DNA from: Rikenellaceae bacterium DTU049
GTDB lineage: Bacteria > Bacteroidota > Bacteroidia > Bacteroidales > DTU049
Direction: 5' to 3'
Length of the DNA: 60,521 nt
Assembly (NCBI GenBank): GCA_001513285.1
Contig: LFTI01000087.1
Span: forward strand, 1-60,521
Shown here: positions 60,279 to 60,521 of the stretch, piece by piece
How the letters are laid out: each line of letters starts with the position of its first letter
Position numbering within the stretch: position 1 is the stretch's first letter
Notes under the pieces: generated by a model
What the model was told of the DNA's origin: nothing
Seen by the model: the letters and a program-made list of their open reading frames with translations, nothing else
Database searches by the model: none
Made by a program: the position numbers and the translations under genes

Positions 60279-60521
60279 ATGAAAAAAATTCTTTTGATTT
60301 TAGTTATAAATATGATTGCACATGTATCATATTCTCAACAATTTGATTCTAGATTAGAGCAACATTTTGGCAAAGATAAATTAATATTTTGGCAAAAAAA
60401 TTACCCTGATAGTTTAGGTTACTATGAGTTTGTAATAGATGATGCTTTTCTAATAATGGATGAAAAAATAGTAAGTGCTAGGCTGGGAGATGAAAAAGTA
60501 AAAGAAATAGAAATACCTAAC
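60279..60521 (+). CDS. Small exported protein, paralogue 2 (partial, runs off window)
   Basis: The first 81 codons of a gene missing from the ORF track because it has no stop inside the window. It starts 'MKKILLILVINMIAHVSYSQQFDSRLEQHFGKDKLIFWQKNYPDSLGYYEFVIDDAFLIMDEKIVSARLGDEKVKEIEIPN'. This is a close paralogue of the 57146 protein (conserved SYSQQFDSRLE.HFG.DKLI.WQKNYPDSLGYY.FVID.A.LIMDE). The promoter region is duplicated as well. A second giant T9SS gene may follow outside the window. Confidence 0.9.
   Translation, partial: MKKILLILVINMIAHVSYSQQFDSRLEQHFGKDKLIFWQKNYPDSLGYYEFVIDDAFLIMDEKIVSARLGDEKVKEIEIPN

Overview
The window looks like a chromosomal segment from a very AT-rich member of the Bacteroidota. 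Four kinds of evidence support this. Several proteins end in type IX secretion (T9SS) sorting domains (type B 'PNAFTPN...WDG' tails and one type A 'YPNPT' tail). Many genes follow a Bacteroidota -7 promoter element (TAnnTTTG) instead of a Shine-Dalgarno site. The purH-mreB-mreC-mreD order is typical of the phylum, and DUF4293 next to the SRP RNA is a Bacteroidota family. I cannot assign an order or genus from the sequence alone.

Layout. 0.2-8.9 kb: a minus-strand block of three large secreted adhesin-like T9SS type B proteins and a small exported protein. 9.05-10.2 kb: the first of three related IS1595-like transposase genes. 10.2-12.5 kb: DUF4293, SRP RNA, a divergent transaldolase-like protein, YciO and a cupin. 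12.5-18.8 kb (minus): ComEC, SpoIID-like, RibF, NAD kinase and a CBS protein, with a repeat-rich 0.6 kb gap. 18.9-22.95 kb: alpha/beta hydrolase, glycosyltransferase, tRNA-Pro, tRNA-Arg, an outer-membrane protein and the second transposase. 23.1-30.15 kb: Mrp and NifU-like (Fe-S cluster assembly), a MurD-type ligase, then mreD/mreC/mreB/purH. 30.3-33.8 kb: a baeRF-type protein, PduO cobalamin adenosyltransferase, a broken LolD/MacB-like ABC ATPase and the third transposase. 33.9-39.2 kb: a lipoprotein, gamma-carbonic anhydrase, UbiE/MenG and the thrS-infC-rpmI-rplT operon. 39.3-48.4 kb: SDR-type threonine dehydrogenase, an HD phosphohydrolase and a TolC/MFP/RND efflux operon that also encodes a small protein and a TetR regulator. 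48.7-60.5 kb: a secreted CocE/NonD hydrolase, a polyprenyl-phosphate sugar transferase, dihydroorotase, RuvC, rubrerythrin, a MITE-like repeat, a two-component system, and a small-secreted-protein plus giant T9SS protein pair. The small gene of that pair starts again at the right edge.

Most genes are housekeeping: translation, cell shape, wall synthesis, purine and pyrimidine synthesis, cofactors and DNA repair. The less ordinary signals are the three transposases with complementary losses of catalytic aspartates; a transaldolase-like protein that keeps its lysine but has lost the surrounding active-site signatures; promoter elements only 7-16 nt from start codons; an outer-membrane protein gene placed 6 nt behind a tRNA; a dispersed repeat with TIR GGTTCTATAAYGTTTT; an orphan terminator in a divergent gap; and the tandemly repeated small-protein/T9SS module at the right edge. 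I did not find a clear new defence or biosynthetic system.
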